Positions 52,010 to 61,648 of a DNA stretch of 64,000 nucleotides are shown here, one piece after another (the stretch's first letter is position 1; each line of letters opens with the position of its first letter). Source of the DNA: Flavobacterium sp. (GTDB lineage: Bacteria; Bacteroidota; Bacteroidia; Flavobacteriales; Flavobacteriaceae); assembly GCF_004211145.1 (NCBI RefSeq), contig NZ_SEBS01000003.1:1-64000 (forward strand). The letters are read 5' to 3'. The translations under genes were made by a program, and so were the position numbers. The notes beneath the pieces were generated by a model. The model ran no database searches. It saw nothing but the letters and a program-made list of their open reading frames with translations, and was not told the origin of the DNA.

Positions 52010-52590
52010 AGTTCTGAAAGTTTTTGTGACGCGAACGCGCGTAGATCCTCGAAGAAAGTCGTGAATTCGTTCTCGAAATCGGCGTAGAATTCCTTGAGTT
52101 CCGCAGTCGAAAACCGCATTTTGGAATCGTTGCGCGTGCGTTGGTCCATCTGCGTCAAAATACGCTCGATGCCGTCGACGAACTGGTAATTCCAAAGCCA
52201 GTTGTGCTTGATCATGTACGGCATCATGTCTCGCGTCTTGTCGTTGAGCAACTCGTAATTTTGCTTGAGCGATTCGTAAAACGCGTTCACGTAGATGTCG
52301 AGTTTCACGTGCGAATAGGCGGCAAAATTCTTCGCGAGGAAATGATCGTAAAAAATGTCGACGATCACGCCCGCATAATGGTGGTATTTTTCGTGAAGCC
52401 GCTTCGTGCTTTGCCTGAAGATCGGGTGAGAGTCAGTAAACGTGTCGATGCCGCGGTGCAATAAGATGCCTTTTTGGATTTCAGGATGCATCGTTTCGTA
52501 TTCTTTTCCGCGGACGCCGTCGGCCATGAGGTTTCCGATTTTGATCAGGTCGTTGTCGCCTGAAAGGTAAATGTGCGCGAGAAAGTTCAT
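52006..52590 (-). CDS. Acyl carrier protein phosphodiesterase (AcpH-like)
   Basis: A 194-residue HD-type hydrolase that removes phosphopantetheine from ACP. Features: MNFLAHIYLSG, IGNLMADGVRGKEY, GILLHRGIDTFTDSHP and YHHYAGVIVDIFYDHFLA, which hold the metal-binding His/Asp residues. The length is that of AcpH (DUF479). Its stop overlaps the ggt start by four bases, so the pair is an operon although no direct metabolic link is known. Confidence 0.9.
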   Translation of the reverse strand: MNFLAHIYLSGDNDLIKIGNLMADGVRGKEYETMHPEIQKGILLHRGIDTFTDSHPIFRQSTKRLHEKYHHYAGVIVDIFYDHFLAKNFAAYSHVKLDIYVNAFYESLKQNYELLNDKTRDMMPYMIKHNWLWNYQFVDGIERILTQMDQRTRNDSKMRFSTAELKEFYADFENEFTTFFEDLRAFASQKLSEL

Positions 52591-52611
52591 GTCTTAAATG
52601 TAAGCAATATT

Positions 52612-52640
52612 GTCGAAAGTCGAAAGTCGAAAGTCAAAAG
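52612..52640. repeat. GTCGAAA heptamer repeat upstream of glmM
   Basis: Four near-identical 7-bp words (three GTCGAAA and one GTCAAAA) in the divergent space between the AcpH gene and glmM. Unlike the 3' arrays this one contains no stop codons. Confidence 0.85.
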
Positions 52641-52726
52641 GACTGCCAATCTCGGCCTAAAACCGTCACTCGTCGAAATTATCGCTCAAAACAACGAATG
52701 GTTAAATCACAATTTCAACAAACTGT

Positions 52727-52734
52727 TATCTTTG
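52727..52734 (+). promoter_or_regulatory. -7 box of the glmM promoter
   Basis: TATCTTTG fits TAnnTTTG. The -33 element is weak (no TTG at 19-21 bp). The leader to the ATG at 52779 contains AAATCTA words. Confidence 0.45.
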
Positions 52735-52778
52735 AGCTTCCAAATCAGAAATCTAAAATCCTAAATCTAAAATCGTAC

Positions 52779-54167
52779 ATGACCTTAATCAAATCCATAT
52801 CAGGAATCCGCGGCACGATCGGCGGCAAGACCGGAGACAATTTAACACCGGTCGACGCGGTCAAATTCGCGTCGGCTTACGGAACCTGGCTTAAGAATTA
52901 CAGCAAAAAAGACAAGTTGACGGTCGTGATCGGTCGCGATGCCCGAATTTCAGGCCCGATGATCCACAATCTCGTCGTCAATACATTAATAGGTCTCGGA
53001 ATCGACGTGATCGACCTCGGGCTTTCCACGACACCGACAGTCGAAGTCGCGGTTCCACTCGAAAAAGCTGACGGAGGAATCATCCTCACCGCGTCCCACA
53101 ACCCAAAACAATGGAACGCCCTTAAATTGCTGAATGAAAAAGGCGAATTTCTGAACGGCGAAGAAGGCGCGAAAATCCTTGATATCGCCGAGCGCGAAGC
53201 TTTCGATTTCGCCGATGTCGATTCACTCGGGGAAATCACACCGAACGACGCGTACATGGACATTCACATCGACGAGGTTCTCGAACTTCCATTGGTCGAT
53301 GCCGAAGCGATCAAAGCCGCGAAATTCAAGGTCGTCGTCGATGGCGTGAATTCGTCGGGCGGCATCATCATCCCGAAATTATTGGAAATACTCGGCGTGG
53401 AATGCGTGAAATTATATTGCGAACCGAACGGACATTTTCCGCATAATCCCGAACCGCTCAAGGAACATTTGGGCGATATCTGTAAACTCGTCGTCGAAGA
53501 AAAAGCCGACTTTGGAATCGTCGTCGATCCTGACGTCGACCGTTTGGCGTTCATATCTGAGGACGGGGAAATGTTCGGCGAAGAATACACATTGGTTGCC
53601 TGTGCCGATTTCGTATTGGGGAAAACGCCCGGAAACACGGTCTCGAACATGTCATCTTCGCGCGCGCTTCGCGACATCACGGAAAAGCACGGCGGAACAT
53701 ATGAGGCCAGCGCGGTAGGCGAGGTGAACGTCGTCGAACTCATGAAGAAGAACAACGCGATCATCGGAGGCGAAGGAAACGGCGGTATCATTTACCCGGA
53801 ATTGCACTACGGCCGCGACAGTTTGGTCGGGGTTGCGCTTTTCCTCACGCATTTGGCCGAAAAGAAAATGAAGGTTTCGGAACTGCGCGCGTCGTATCCC
53901 GAATATTACATGAGCAAAAACAAGATCGAACTCACGCCCGAACTCGACGTTGACGCGATTCTCGTTGCGATGACCGACAAATACAAATCTGAAAATATCT
54001 CCACGATTGACGGCGTCAAAATAGACTTCGCTGAAAATTGGGTACATTTGCGAAAATCAAACACGGAACCGATCATCCGCATCTACACCGAGGCGAAAAC
54101 CCAACAATCGGCCGATGACCTTGCGCTACGAATCATCGACGAGATCAAAACCATCGCCGGAATATGA
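52779..54167 (+). CDS. glmM: Phosphoglucosamine mutase
   Basis: GlmM converts glucosamine-6-phosphate to glucosamine-1-phosphate for UDP-GlcNAc and cell-wall synthesis. The 462-residue protein starts at ATG 52779 (MTLIKSISGIRGTIGG), although the frame is open upstream. Active-site serine S106 is in TASHNPKQWNALK, the Mg loop is DPDVDRLAFI, the sugar loop is GGEGNGGI, and the phosphate loop is RKSNTEPIIRIYTEA. The family also includes phosphomannomutases, which cannot be fully excluded. The next gene starts inside its stop codon. Confidence 0.92.
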   Translation: MTLIKSISGIRGTIGGKTGDNLTPVDAVKFASAYGTWLKNYSKKDKLTVVIGRDARISGPMIHNLVVNTLIGLGIDVIDLGLSTTPTVEVAVPLEKADGGIILTASHNPKQWNALKLLNEKGEFLNGEEGAKILDIAEREAFDFADVDSLGEITPNDAYMDIHIDEVLELPLVDAEAIKAAKFKVVVDGVNSSGGIIIPKLLEILGVECVKLYCEPNGHFPHNPEPLKEHLGDICKLVVEEKADFGIVVDPDVDRLAFISEDGEMFGEEYTLVACADFVLGKTPGNTVSNMSSSRALRDITEKHGGTYEASAVGEVNVVELMKKNNAIIGGEGNGGIIYPELHYGRDSLVGVALFLTHLAEKKMKVSELRASYPEYYMSKNKIELTPELDVDAILVAMTDKYKSENISTIDGVKIDFAENWVHLRKSNTEPIIRIYTEAKTQQSADDLALRIIDEIKTIAGI

Positions 54168-54799
54168 GGAAACATTATTTTGCAGCTTTCGCGTTGCTTT
54201 TCATGACCTGCCTGTTCGCCCAGGACAAAGCCTGTGGTTGGTACGGAACGCTTGCCGCCGACAAACGACGCGCGATGCCGCCGTTCGCGTCCAGCCAGAA
54301 AATCGTGTTGATCTCCTACTTCACGACGGCATATTCCGAGAAACCAATCGTGGACGACAAAGGCGAACAGATCATCGCCGAGGACAGCGCCTCGGTTGCC
54401 AAAAAAATGGAAATGAAAGTGTTGCGCGAGTACGATGTATCGCACATTTTGGGTAAGCCGAAGAAATTCGCCGCGCTCGAAGTAGCCGAACTCAATCCGT
54501 CTGAAAAAGATTCGTTGAGCCGTTGGTTCTTCAATTACCGATCGAAACCAGGCATCGATCTGAACATGCAGACCAACAAATGCTTCACGCCTCGAAACGC
54601 CGTGTTGTTCATAGACGATTCGGGCAAGGTTTTCGCGTACATCGAAGTCAGTTTCGAATGCAACAGGTTTGTGATCAGGCCTGACGTGGCTTGGTTCAAC
54701 CAATTGAGTCTGTTGTCGGATTGCGACGGGAAATACAATATTTTGCGCGATATTTTCAGACAGAAGAAAGTCGGATACGGCATAAATATCTTGAAGTAA
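54164..54799 (+). CDS. Hypothetical exported protein coupled to glmM
   Basis: A 211-residue secreted protein. Its ATG overlaps the glmM stop by four bases. Signal peptide MRKHYFAAFALLFMTCLFAQ, then DKACGWYGTLAADKRRAMPP. The rest has no recognised domain: HILGKPKKFAALEVAELN, FFNYRSKPGIDLNMQTNKCF, AVLFIDDSGKVFAYIEVSFECNR. Two or three cysteines could form disulphides. A terminator at 54805-54833 follows. Confidence 0.7.
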   Translation: MRKHYFAAFALLFMTCLFAQDKACGWYGTLAADKRRAMPPFASSQKIVLISYFTTAYSEKPIVDDKGEQIIAEDSASVAKKMEMKVLREYDVSHILGKPKKFAALEVAELNPSEKDSLSRWFFNYRSKPGIDLNMQTNKCFTPRNAVLFIDDSGKVFAYIEVSFECNRFVIRPDVAWFNQLSLLSDCDGKYNILRDIFRQKKVGYGINILK

Positions 54800-54804
54800 A
54801 ACAC

Positions 54805-54833
54805 AAAAAAATCCGCCTTTCGAGCGGATTTTT
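54805..54833. terminator. Bidirectional terminator between 54164 gene and the SPFH gene
   Basis: Stem ATCCGC/GCGGAT with A-run on the left and T-run on the right, lying between convergent genes. Confidence 0.85.
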
Positions 54834-54877
54834 GTTTGTGGCAATCGTATAAATTATTGACGAAACTTCGCCGGATC

Positions 54878-56818
54878 TTACTTAAGATCGTCGCCACGTT
54901 TCGGTCGATCGGGTTTGGTGGGAACGGCCTTCAACGCATTCGTATCCATCATTTCCATCATCTTCATGCCGAGCAGTCCGCTGATAGGCGAGTCGGCACC
55001 TGAACTTCCTGAAATCAATACGTCAGGAATTACCTTTATGTTGCCGCGCCCGATTTCCTCGGTGATCTTGTATTTCGTAAAGTTATCGCCGCCCATGGCC
55101 GCAACCTGTAATTGGTAGGCTTCGGCCGTGGATTTACCGATCGCCATGATTTTTTCGGCTTCGGCGTTACCCGTTTTCGAGATGCGTTCGGCTTCGGCGC
55201 TAGCGTTTAGTTTCGTGGCTTCGGCTTGTGCTCCGGCCCTGGCTTTGGTCGCTTCTGCTTCGGCGTTGGCGCGCATTTTCGTGGCTTCGGCTTCGGCGTT
55301 CACATTCAACTTTAAACTCGTCGCGTCACCTTCGGCTTTCTTGACGGCCGCATCGGCTGTGCGTTGTGCGATCTCGACACTTTGTGAGGCGCGCACGATT
55401 TCTTTTTGCATGTCGGCGATCGCGGTTTCTTTTTCGACGCCCTGACGCTGTTCCTGCGCCATGCGTTGGGTTTGATAGGTTTTTTGTTCTTCCTCGGCGA
55501 TCTTACGGTCGGTCAGGGTTTTCATCAAAGATTCGGGCGGAACGATGTCGCCGATCAAAGTATCGACCGCGTTCACGTTGTATTCGTCGAGCACGGCGCG
55601 AATGTGATTTTTAGCCGAATCCTGGCGTTCCTTTCTCGTGCTCAGGAACGAAATCACGTCGCTGTCCTGGGCGGAATTCCTGAAATAGTTTCCGATAGTC
55701 GGTTCAAGAACCTGGGAAACCAAGTTGTTCATCGATCCGAATCGTGCGATTACCTTGGGCGCTTCGTTCGCGGGAACGTGGATGATCTGGGCAACATCGA
55801 GATTGAACGGGAAACCGTCTTTGGAACGCACCGTTATCGTCGAAAGATTTTTGTCGAGGTCGTGTGATTCGCTGCGCGCGTTCGCCCAGTTCAATACGAG
55901 ATTCGTCGTCGGAACCGCCTCGAGCTTGGTCGTGTATTTGTTGAGCGCGTATTTTCCGGGGCCAAGCGGTTCGAACCAAACGCCACGTTGTCCTTTCGAG
56001 ACGATGTTTCCGTGTTTGAACGTGTCGCCCGTGACGTCTTTCCCGTCTTCACCGATGTACGAGATCACGACTCCGACATAGCCGATCGGAACGTCGGTCA
56101 TTGGCGTCTGCTCAATCTGGACGGCCCAGGTGTTCAGGTAATACGAACCCGCAAGCATGACTTGAGGCTGCAATCCACGGTTTCCGCCATTTGACAGGAA
56201 GCCGTCGAAATCCTGGAAGTTGTTGTGTCCGTCGACGAATTTACCCGCGATCTGTCCGATTGGGATCGGTTCGCCATCGAGCGCAGTCACGATTCCGACC
56301 ATGTTCTCGAAAATCTTGACTTGTTCGGTGATTACGATCTCGAACAAATGCGTGTTGATTCGGTACGATCCCGTCGTGATGAACGCCGTCTGGCGACCTT
56401 TTTGTCCGCCGTTGTCGAGAAAGGCTTTCGCATCCTGGAAATTGTCCGATTCGACCTTGCGCGCCAAAATATGACCCGTCGGGATTTCGTGTCCGTCCTT
56501 ACTCAGTACGAGTCCGACTTTTCCTTCGGGAATGATGATGAACGCGGCCATGTCGACCGTGTATTGCCAGAACCACATGCCCCAATATAGCCCCGGAGCG
56601 AGCGTTTGTGCCTGAAAACCCGCTTCGCCTTTCGTGGCGATGATGCGGCTGTCGGGCAATGCTTTGTCAGTTCCGAAGATTACGAATTTCTTCGTGACCA
56701 ACCCGATTTTATCTTCAGGTACGATGACCATCCCAAAGAAGACGCGCAATACGAATTTGTAAAGCACGATGCAGATGACCACGGGAATGACCCAGGCCAA
56801 TAACGTAAAATTTATCAT
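54878..56818 (-). CDS. SPFH/flotillin-like membrane protein with four-module N-terminus
   Basis: A 646-residue protein anchored by an N-terminal helix (LLAWVIPVVICIVLYKFVL). Residues 34-300 carry four successive copies of a ~65-residue module whose pattern is K/V-G-L/I-V...DG...I..G.I....(NFQD..FL.NGG)..G.Q...L.PG.Y..N. Copies 2 (98-163) and 3 (171-236) are clearly alike (both have NFQD, FL.NGG, GSY..NT). Residues ~300-400 resemble an SPFH core (ITVRSKDGFPFNLDVAQIIHV), and ~440-580 form an alanine/glutamate-rich coiled coil. Such proteins organise membrane microdomains. A -7 box (TATATTTG, minus strand) is at 56842-56849. Confidence 0.85.
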   Translation of the reverse strand: MINFTLLAWVIPVVICIVLYKFVLRVFFGMVIVPEDKIGLVTKKFVIFGTDKALPDSRIIATKGEAGFQAQTLAPGLYWGMWFWQYTVDMAAFIIIPEGKVGLVLSKDGHEIPTGHILARKVESDNFQDAKAFLDNGGQKGRQTAFITTGSYRINTHLFEIVITEQVKIFENMVGIVTALDGEPIPIGQIAGKFVDGHNNFQDFDGFLSNGGNRGLQPQVMLAGSYYLNTWAVQIEQTPMTDVPIGYVGVVISYIGEDGKDVTGDTFKHGNIVSKGQRGVWFEPLGPGKYALNKYTTKLEAVPTTNLVLNWANARSESHDLDKNLSTITVRSKDGFPFNLDVAQIIHVPANEAPKVIARFGSMNNLVSQVLEPTIGNYFRNSAQDSDVISFLSTRKERQDSAKNHIRAVLDEYNVNAVDTLIGDIVPPESLMKTLTDRKIAEEEQKTYQTQRMAQEQRQGVEKETAIADMQKEIVRASQSVEIAQRTADAAVKKAEGDATSLKLNVNAEAEATKMRANAEAEATKARAGAQAEATKLNASAEAERISKTGNAEAEKIMAIGKSTAEAYQLQVAAMGGDNFTKYKITEEIGRGNIKVIPDVLISGSSGADSPISGLLGMKMMEMMDTNALKAVPTKPDRPKRGDDLK

Positions 56819-57079
56819 GATGTTTTGATGTTTGTTCGGGGCAAATATATAGGCTTAACTATATTGGTTTTTCAAAAATCGTCGAAATTTAACACTAGGA
56901 AAATCGGCGTTGGAAAACTTGAAAAAATGCCTCGTTTTTGGCCTCAAATTGTCGAGCGGTGACACGATTTGTTGCGACGCCAACTATGTTTGGTAAAATC
57001 GATTTTAAGAATTTCTCGTGGCGATATTTCGGGTAATCGATTTCGCTCTCAACATCGAAAGCGAAGGTTATTTGTTTTT

Positions 57080-57676
57080 CTAGCGAATTTTTATCGGCCG
57101 CCGACGCGGATTTCGTGGGATTTCTTGTCCTGAAGCGATCAGTCGAAGCGACACGCCGTCGATCATAACGTCGTCGATTACAGCTTCCCCGTTTTTCACG
57201 AAGATGTTCGCGTACGTATTCGCATTTGGATTTTGAAGGGAATTTCGGTGCGCGGTTTCGGCTTTTTCGGCCTTAGATTCTTCCATGTAAAATCGGTCGA
57301 AATCGAATCGGATAACCAATTCACCTTCGACGGGAGAATACGAAGGAATCACTTTTACATAGTCGCCCGATTTGGGTGCCGACTTGGACAAAGCGACGAT
57401 TTTCGCATAACCCGAAGCGGTTGTATCAAGCAGGCCGTAACACGATTGGAGTTCCGACCATTTTTGAGAATTGTCGACTTTGAATCGTCGGGCTTCGAAC
57501 TGGAGCGCAATATATTTCCCGCGGAATGGGTCGTTCGGATCGATTGGCTCGGTTTTGAATTTATAGAGTTTGCCATGCGATGTAATGCTTTCGCGACCCA
57601 AAACCATTTGTGCCGGAACATATAATTGCAGCGCGAACGCTAAGACCACCAAAAGAATGGACGCTTTAGTTTTCAT
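57080..57676 (-). CDS. GDYXXLXY-domain membrane-anchored protein
   Basis: A 198-residue protein. I use ATG 57676 (MKTKASILLVVLAFALQLYV). The family signature reads PIDPNDPFRGKYIALQFE here, where GDYxxLxY is GKYIALQF. A second similar strand is SGDYVKVIPSYS. The protein is anchored by one helix and probably faces the periplasm. It overlaps the upstream DUF2157 gene by 11 bases; this pairing is common in Bacteria (COG4929 with COG4872), and the two proteins likely form a complex of unknown function. Confidence 0.82.
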   Translation of the reverse strand: MKTKASILLVVLAFALQLYVPAQMVLGRESITSHGKLYKFKTEPIDPNDPFRGKYIALQFEARRFKVDNSQKWSELQSCYGLLDTTASGYAKIVALSKSAPKSGDYVKVIPSYSPVEGELVIRFDFDRFYMEESKAEKAETAHRNSLQNPNANTYANIFVKNGEAVIDDVMIDGVSLRLIASGQEIPRNPRRRPIKIR

Positions 57677-58949
57677 GTGTACGACGTTTTTTGAGCAGTT
57701 TGGAATTCGCGACGATAAACCCGACGCCGACGCCAATGAACAGCAGGCCGCGCACGACGAACGTCAAGTTGGTGTCGAAGAATCGGCATGCGACCAGAAT
57801 CGTGATAATCAACAATCCGTAATTCAGGATGCCGAGATGATCTTGTTGGGCGCCGCGCCGTATCGTCAGCAGTCCGATTGTGAAGACGATAATATTGATG
57901 ATGATATACGCCTGAGGTACGCGATATCCGATGAAAAAGGTAATCGCGAACACTATGAACACGGGTTCGATCGGAGTGATATCGAAAATCGATTTCGCGC
58001 GTCGGTGCCGGATAAATAGGGCAAGTGCTGCGATTCCGAGAACTAAGGCCGCGATAAATTCGGGACTTTTAAAAAGCGTCGGTTCGATGCCCCGGCGTTG
58101 CATGTCGGTCCAAAACCATGAAAATGTAAGCGGCATCAGGATGCAGACCGTGCCCAGCGAACCCAGGAACAGCCACGCGTTCGAGAACAATCGTTTGTCG
58201 CTGAATATGTCGAGATTTCCTATCAGGTAAAAAATCGCGAGCAGATTTACGTATGCGATAAACATATATTCTTCGTGCGAACGCGCAAAAGTGCCAAGCG
58301 AAATAAGCGTCGACGCACATAAAAACCAATGATGCCAGGCCGTGAAGTTGCTGCCGAACCGATTCTTGACGAGCAGCCAATAATTCGGAACGATCGCGGC
58401 CAATAGCAACAAATACCACCAAGGCGTCTCGGACGGATAACCGTAGCCCGAACTCGTCGCATACACCGTGATTCCGATGAGATATAAAAGCGAGGTCATG
58501 TTCGAACGCATCACGTAAACCAGCGGAAGGGCAAGTGCGCTCCACGTGAACATAAATCCTTTGAAATCCGACGGCATGTTATAAATCTGGGCGATAAGCG
58601 CGATTGCGGCTCCGATTCCGATCGTCAAAAATGTGCTGCTGCTTTCGCGCCAGGCTGTCGACTGGGTTTGTTTGAGCAGCGAATACGTGCAAAGCGCCTG
58701 GCCGAGTACAATCGGGACGAATGCTAACGTTACGCGGACCATTTTTGGAAAGTCGTCCCAGTTGTGTGCGAGAATCAGGATAATTCCAAGCCCGATGAGC
58801 AACTCGCCCAGAATCGCGAATATCGTGAACAGTCGGTTGGGCGAGGAGTTGCTTTTGTTTCGGTAATACGAGGCGATGTTTTGCGCGACATCGCTTGAGA
58901 TCACGCCGGCCGATTCGAGTTCGCGCAGATCTTTGTCGTGTATGCTCAT
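57666..58949 (-). CDS. DUF2157-domain polytopic membrane protein
   Basis: A 427-residue protein. A cytoplasmic N-terminal DUF2157 segment (LRELESAGVISSDVAQNIASY) is followed by about a dozen hydrophobic segments (ILGELLIGLGIILILAHNWD, MVRVTLAFVPIVLGQALC, IILLAIAL-type helices). The layout and the paired GDYXXLXY gene agree with the COG4872 family. Function unknown. Confidence 0.82.
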   Translation of the reverse strand: MSIHDKDLRELESAGVISSDVAQNIASYYRNKSNSSPNRLFTIFAILGELLIGLGIILILAHNWDDFPKMVRVTLAFVPIVLGQALCTYSLLKQTQSTAWRESSSTFLTIGIGAAIALIAQIYNMPSDFKGFMFTWSALALPLVYVMRSNMTSLLYLIGITVYATSSGYGYPSETPWWYLLLLAAIVPNYWLLVKNRFGSNFTAWHHWFLCASTLISLGTFARSHEEYMFIAYVNLLAIFYLIGNLDIFSDKRLFSNAWLFLGSLGTVCILMPLTFSWFWTDMQRRGIEPTLFKSPEFIAALVLGIAALALFIRHRRAKSIFDITPIEPVFIVFAITFFIGYRVPQAYIIINIIVFTIGLLTIRRGAQQDHLGILNYGLLIITILVACRFFDTNLTFVVRGLLFIGVGVGFIVANSKLLKKRRTHEN

Positions 58950-59039
58950 GTTTTTTGATTGTGAGGTTGTAAAGTAGTGATTGTTTTTTGAAGTTTGGAA
59001 AATATCTGTAACTAACTATTTACCAATTGTTTAAAAGAC

Positions 59040-59052
59040 ACCCTGTCAGGGT
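59040..59052. repeat. ACCCTGTCAGGGT palindrome
   Basis: A 13-bp perfect palindrome with one central base in the divergent space between the DUF2157 gene and the aminotransferase gene. Confidence 0.85.
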
Positions 59053-59162
59053 TAAATCTTGAAAATTGATTTTTCGCTTGCCATCAAATTATCCAAACCC
59101 AATTATCCACAGCAATCCAAACCGAGATTAAAAAAGTCAATTCAACAATTCAACAAATCGAC

Positions 59163-59170
59163 TAACTTTG
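59163..59170 (+). promoter_or_regulatory. -7 box of the class V aminotransferase gene
   Basis: TAACTTTG fits TAnnTTTG and predicts a leader of only ~10 nt before the ATG at 59187. No clear -33 TTG was found. Confidence 0.45.
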
Positions 59171-59186
59171 CATCAAATTCACGATC

Positions 59187-60677
59187 ATGATCGCAAGCCC
59201 ATCCATATCAACCGAACTCGAGCAGTATTTCTCAAAATTCCGAAACAACATAATTGGCATCGAACAGGAATTCGAATCGCCGTTCGGGAAAAAGAAAATC
59301 GTCTACACCGATTGGACTGCGAGCGGCCGCCTGTATCGCCCGATCGAAGAAAAACTCATGAACGAATTCGGTCCGTTCGTCGCCAACACACATACTGAAA
59401 CCACCGTATCGGGAACAGCGATGACGATGGCGTATCACGAAGCGCGACACATCATCAAACATCACGTAAACGCCGGGCCCGATGATGTTTTGATTACCGA
59501 CGGAAGCGGCATGACGGGCGTCGTGAACAAATTCCAACGCATTTTGGGAATGAAGGTTCCTGAAAATCTAAAAGCGTTCACGAATATCCCCGATGAAAAA
59601 CGCCCCGTGGTTTTCGTCTCGCACATGGAACATCACTCGAACCAGACGTCGTGGCTTGAAACAATAGCCGATGTCGTCGTCGTCCCCGCTTGTGAAAAAG
59701 GTTTATTCTGTTTGAATACGTTTTCCAATCTGCTCGAACAATATAAGGACCGACAATTAAAGATCGCATCGGTGACATCGTGTTCGAACGTGACCGGAAT
59801 CAAGACGCCTTACTACGAGATCGCGCGTTTGATGCACCGGAACAACGGTGTCTGTTTCGTGGATTTCGCCTGTTCGGGACCGTATGTCGAGATCGATATG
59901 CATCCCAAAGACGAGGAATGTTCTTTGGATGCCATCTTTTTCTCACCTCATAAATTCCTGGGCGGCCCCGGAACTTCGGGCGTCTTGGTCTTCAATAAAA
60001 AGCTGTACAAAAACATGGTTCCCGATCATCCGGGAGGCGGAACGGTAAGTTGGACAAACCCTTGGGGCGAACACAAATACATTGAAAATATCGAGGAACG
60101 CGAAGACGGCGGAACTCCCGGATTTCTTCAGACGATCAAAGCCGCGCTCGCGATAAATCTCAAAGAAGAAATGGGCGTCGACAACATTTTGAAACGCGAA
60201 CATGAAATCGTCGAATACGTATTCTCGGAACTCGGCGACATCGAAAACTTGAATATCCTCGCGGGTCAACACCAAAAAAGGCTTGGCGTGATTTCATTTT
60301 ATATCGACAAACTGCATTTCAATCTTGGCGTGAAAATGCTCAACGACCGGTTTGGGATACAAACACGCGGCGGTTGCAGTTGCGCCGGGACTTACGGACA
60401 TTATCTGCTTCATGTCGATCAGGCGACTTCGCATTATTTGACCGACAAGATCACGTTGGGCGAACTGCTCGAAAAACCGGGATGGATCCGAATGTCTATC
60501 CATCCGACGACTACCAACGATGAAATCGCGTTCGTGTGCAAAAGCATCCGCGAACTCGCCGAAAACCACGTGGAATGGACGCTCGAATACAGCTACAACA
60601 ACAACACGAACGAGTTCACGCACAAAAACGCGAAACCGTCTGAAGCCGAAATGGTAAAAAACTGGTTTAAGAAGTAG
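59187..60677 (+). CDS. Class V aminotransferase / cysteine desulfurase-like PLP enzyme
   Basis: A 496-residue PLP-dependent enzyme. Features: NTHTETTVSGTAMT, ITDGSGMTGVVNKFQ, the His-containing HMEHHSNQTSW, CSNVTGI, VDFACSGPYVEID and the Schiff-base lysine K256 in SPHKFLGGPGTSG. The late RGGCSCAGTYGH has the cysteine position used by desulfurases, so a sulfur-transfer role is possible, although the family also includes other class V enzymes. It is convergent with the acyltransferase gene, with an 11-base tail overlap. No Fe-S assembly genes are adjacent. Confidence 0.85.
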   Translation: MIASPSISTELEQYFSKFRNNIIGIEQEFESPFGKKKIVYTDWTASGRLYRPIEEKLMNEFGPFVANTHTETTVSGTAMTMAYHEARHIIKHHVNAGPDDVLITDGSGMTGVVNKFQRILGMKVPENLKAFTNIPDEKRPVVFVSHMEHHSNQTSWLETIADVVVVPACEKGLFCLNTFSNLLEQYKDRQLKIASVTSCSNVTGIKTPYYEIARLMHRNNGVCFVDFACSGPYVEIDMHPKDEECSLDAIFFSPHKFLGGPGTSGVLVFNKKLYKNMVPDHPGGGTVSWTNPWGEHKYIENIEEREDGGTPGFLQTIKAALAINLKEEMGVDNILKREHEIVEYVFSELGDIENLNILAGQHQKRLGVISFYIDKLHFNLGVKMLNDRFGIQTRGGCSCAGTYGHYLLHVDQATSHYLTDKITLGELLEKPGWIRMSIHPTTTNDEIAFVCKSIRELAENHVEWTLEYSYNNNTNEFTHKNAKPSEAEMVKNWFKK

Positions 60678-61545
60678 TACGCTTGTGTTTCCAGCGTTTG
60701 TGCGTCCATAAGTAATATTCGGGCGCGGCAAGGATTTGCTTTTCGACGCGTTGCATGAAATCGTCGGTGATTTCGTAATCGGGAATCGAGCGCGCGTCTT
60801 CGGTCAAAATTTCGAACGTCGCTTCATAATAACCGCGTTTCACTTTCTCGGTTTTCACGTAAATCATGTTCATGTCGAATTTCTTGGCGAGCATTTCGGC
60901 TCCCGTATGGACAGGCGTTTCAATTCCCATGAATTTCGTCCAGTGGAACGCTTTTCCGGCCTTGGGCGATTGGTCGCTCGCGAATCCGTAAACGCCCAGT
61001 TTGTGGTCGGCTATGTTCTTGATGATGGTTTCGCCCGTTTCTTTCGTGGTGATCAGATTAGCGCGGAATTTCGATCGGATATCGCGCACGAGCTTGTCGA
61101 AATACTTGTTTGCGATTCGTTTGTAGATCGCATATCCGCCAAACGAAATATAATAATTCATCGAAATCATCCATTCGTAACTCGCGTAGTGTGCGATCAT
61201 TACGGCAATATTCTTGTTTTTCTTCTCGAGGCCGAGATACACGTCGAGGTTCGTGAATTTGAAGCGTTTTTCCATTTCGGCCTGGGAAATCGTCATCGTC
61301 TTGATCATCTCGAGAAACATGTCGCACATGTGATGGTAGAATTTCTTCTCGATAACCAATCGTTCCGACTGCGACAAATGCGGCAAGGCCATCGCAAGAT
61401 TGTTCCGAACCGTTTTTTTCCGATAGCCGATGACGCGATAAATAAGGATGTAAACGCCATCTGAAAATAAATACAGCAGTCGAAACGGCAATATCGAAAT
61501 CAGCCAAAGCGCAGGATAGACAAGCAAAAACAGCAGTAACTGCAT
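60667..61545 (-). CDS. Lipid A biosynthesis acyltransferase (LpxL/HtrB-like)
   Basis: A 292-residue inner-membrane enzyme that adds a secondary acyl chain to the lipid A precursor. It has an N-terminal membrane segment (LLLFLLVYPALWLISILPF), the catalytic HX4E in AHYASYEWM, and a late ASDQSPKAGKAFHWTKFMG and PVHTGAEMLAK typical of the family. Length is normal. A -7 box (TATATTTG, minus strand) lies at 61561-61568, very near the ATG. Confidence 0.92.
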   Translation of the reverse strand: MQLLLFLLVYPALWLISILPFRLLYLFSDGVYILIYRVIGYRKKTVRNNLAMALPHLSQSERLVIEKKFYHHMCDMFLEMIKTMTISQAEMEKRFKFTNLDVYLGLEKKNKNIAVMIAHYASYEWMISMNYYISFGGYAIYKRIANKYFDKLVRDIRSKFRANLITTKETGETIIKNIADHKLGVYGFASDQSPKAGKAFHWTKFMGIETPVHTGAEMLAKKFDMNMIYVKTEKVKRGYYEATFEILTEDARSIPDYEITDDFMQRVEKQILAAPEYYLWTHKRWKHKRTTS

Positions 61546-61648
61546 CCGTTAAATTTTTCGCAAATATACGGCAATATGCGTCGGGTCGCGAATCGCTTTA
61601 ACAATTCGTGCGCAAAGATTCGTACTTTTACGCAACAAAATTTCTACT

